A stretch of 6,584 nucleotides of DNA from an uncultured Clostridium sp. (GTDB taxonomy: Bacteria; Bacillota; Clostridia; TANB77; CAG-508). The notes beneath the pieces are model-generated. The model saw only the letters and a list, made by a program, of their open reading frames with translations. It searched no databases and was not told the DNA's origin. Where the stretch lies: the NCBI GenBank assembly GCA_947428535.1, contig CANEMG010000054.1, positions 1 to 6,584 of the forward strand. Reading direction: 5' to 3'. A program made the position numbers and the translations under genes. Of this stretch, positions 5,016 through 6,584 are shown piece by piece; positions within the stretch are counted from its first letter, which is position 1, and each line of letters begins with the position of its first letter.

Positions 5016-6584
5016 TTATTTCATTAAACCTTTATAATATTTCCATGCAAGAATACGTTTTACTGCAATATTTATAGTTTCTTCTGTAATATCGCCTCTA
5101 TCAACCGCATCTTTTACATATTTCTTTATTCCTGAAAAAGTTAAAATCTCTCCAGTTTTTTCATTTACTGTTACTCCATCTGTCATATCTAGACAAATCA
5201 TATCATTTCCTGAATTAATTGCCATTATAATTGCTTCTTCCATTGAATACTGCTTATCAATGGCTCCCATATTTATACCATCTGTAATAATTATTCCAGA
5301 ATATTCTAGTTCATCTCTTAACAAATTATGTACATTTTTAGAAATTGAAGCTGGGAAATTAGGATCAAAACAAGTTACTATATTATGAGATACCATAACT
5401 ATTTCTGCACCAGATTCGATTCCAGCTTTAAAAGGTTTCAAGTCTTTATTTTCAAATTCCTCACGACTTCTAATATCTGTTTCAAAACCTAAATGTGTAT
5501 CTCCACTACTTCCATACCCTGGAAAATGTTTTAATGTATAAGATACTCCTAAACTTTTACTTGTCTCTATTACCGTTTTTGCATAAGTAGAAGTCAATTC
5601 TGCACCTTCTTTTAATGTTCTTCCTCTATTGTACATATAAGAACCTGGGTCAGCAATATCAACGACAGGAGCAAAATTTAAATTTAGCCCTAAATTACCT
5701 AATAAATTACTTTTATTTATAGTATCTTCTCTTATTGTTTCAAATCCATTAATTGCATATAATTCACTTGGTGATTTAAATGGTTCTGGAGCCAAATTCG
5801 GATTACTACTAACTCTTACTACAACCCCACCTTCTTCATCAACTGCTGTTAATAATGGAATTTTCACCTTTGACTGAAATTGTTGAATTTGACTTTTTAT
5901 TGTATCTGCATCTTTATTTTCAAAGAAACTTGCAAAAAACAAATATCCTCCAAATTGGTATTGTTCTAATTTATCAAAGCATGTTGCATCATGTGAACCT
6001 GCTATAAATAATTGACCTATTTTATCATCAATTGTTAAAGTATTAAGTTTCTCTTCAGCCTTATCATAATAAGCACTAAAAATATCTATTTTACTTGGAA
6101 CATCTGGAATAATTGGTGGATCCTCCCTATCTACTTCTTTTACCATTGCAGTAATTTTTGCCGATATTGTTGCCTTTTGAATATTAATTGGAGTTTTTAA
6201 TAATTTAACAAATATTTTTGCATAAGTCTTCTCTCCACTTGCTACTAAAAAATCAGATATTGCATTACCTTCTTTATCACACATTATTACATCTATATCA
6301 AACATTTCTGTTGATGTTGCTTCTGTAGTAACTGTTATTTCTGCATCTATACCATTACTACCATTTTCTATTTCAAGTATTGCATATCCTGTATCATCTT
6401 TTTTATTTAATCCTAATATATTAACTGTTGCATTTTGATACTGAGCAACAGGTTTAGCATCAACTATTATCTTTGTGTCTGAAGTATATTTTTTAGGAAC
6501 ATTTCCAGTAAAATATACTTTAAAATTATCTTGATCAGCTATTGCAGAGGCATTACCACTTATTGATAGAGTGTTATTTGCTAA
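5016..6584 (-). CDS. Glycoside hydrolase family 3, NagZ-like, with N-terminal beta-rich region (5' end cut)
   Basis: Probable exo-beta-N-acetylglucosaminidase, removing terminal N-acetylglucosamine from cell-wall or other glycans. The frame is open to the window edge: 522 residues are visible, numbered here from base 6584. The ATG at 6305 is an internal Met (residue 94), not a credible start. Residues 1 to about 155 are beta-rich and look like one or two sandwich domains, followed by a proline-rich linker (DPPIIPDVP). The GH3 barrel begins near TIDDKIGQLFIAG (184-196). DEEGG is at 249-253. KHFPGYGSSGDTH (352-364) keeps the Asp362-His364 dyad that is the general acid/base in NagZ enzymes. TDGINMGAI holds the nucleophile Asp435 (bases 5280-5282). 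The protein ends just after the barrel, as in single-domain NagZ types. The N-terminal region suggests a secreted or surface protein whose signal peptide lies outside the window. Family is firm; substrate is inferred. Confidence 0.9.
   Translation of the reverse strand, partial: LANNTLSISGNASAIADQDNFKVYFTGNVPKKYTSDTKIIVDAKPVAQYQNATVNILGLNKKDDTGYAILEIENGSNGIDAEITVTTEATSTEMFDIDVIMCDKEGNAISDFLVASGEKTYAKIFVKLLKTPINIQKATISAKITAMVKEVDREDPPIIPDVPSKIDIFSAYYDKAEEKLNTLTIDDKIGQLFIAGSHDATCFDKLEQYQFGGYLFFASFFENKDADTIKSQIQQFQSKVKIPLLTAVDEEGGVVVRVSSNPNLAPEPFKSPSELYAINGFETIREDTINKSNLLGNLGLNLNFAPVVDIADPGSYMYNRGRTLKEGAELTSTYAKTVIETSKSLGVSYTLKHFPGYGSSGDTHLGFETDIRSREEFENKDLKPFKAGIESGAEIVMVSHNIVTCFDPNFPASISKNVHNLLRDELEYSGIIITDGINMGAIDKQYSMEEAIIMAINSGNDMICLDMTDGVTVNEKTGEILTFSGIKKYVKDAVDRGDITEETINIAVKRILAWKYYKGLMK

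Noticed and set aside
6303..6305. Start of the GH3 protein at the ATG at 6305
   Set aside because: The frame stays open for another 93 codons to the window edge with the same beta-rich character, so this Met is internal.

Overview
The window is about 25-30% G+C in its long genes. It encodes a sporulation-type membrane protein (YlbJ family) beside a Gram-positive-style Mfd, with strong AGGAGG-type ribosome binding sites. Together these point to a low-GC, endospore-forming Firmicute, most likely a member of the Clostridia. Nothing in the window fixes genus or species. There are no tRNA, rRNA, CRISPR or insertion-sequence features.

Layout. Bases 1-3158 (minus) are mfd, the transcription-repair coupling factor, complete at its N-terminus and cut by the window edge about 100 codons before its usual end. 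Bases 3159-3420 are a divergent promoter region: a near-consensus sigma-A promoter drives mfd leftward, and one or two candidate promoters, one carrying a small palindrome between its -35 and -10, face right. Bases 3421-3717 (plus) encode an unrecognised 98-residue protein with a strong ribosome binding site. It is noticeably richer in G+C (about 36%) than its neighbours. It is followed by a doubtful 34-codon frame and a strong hairpin terminator at 3851-3886. Bases 3967-4965 (plus) encode a YlbJ-family membrane protein, preceded by a sequence resembling a sigma-E (mother-cell) promoter. A hairpin at 4967-4998 separates it from the convergent gene at 5016-6584 (minus). That gene is a glycoside hydrolase family 3 protein of the NagZ type with an N-terminal beta-rich extension, cut by the right window edge.

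How the genes relate. The genes do not form one operon: each has its own promoter or terminator. Mfd is housekeeping DNA repair, YlbJ belongs to spore formation, and the GH3 enzyme probably trims N-acetylglucosamine from cell-wall or extracellular glycans. The least explained part is the roughly 0.7 kb between mfd and ylbJ: a small orphan gene of different base composition, with its own promoter region and terminator, bracketed by a 10-bp inverted repeat.
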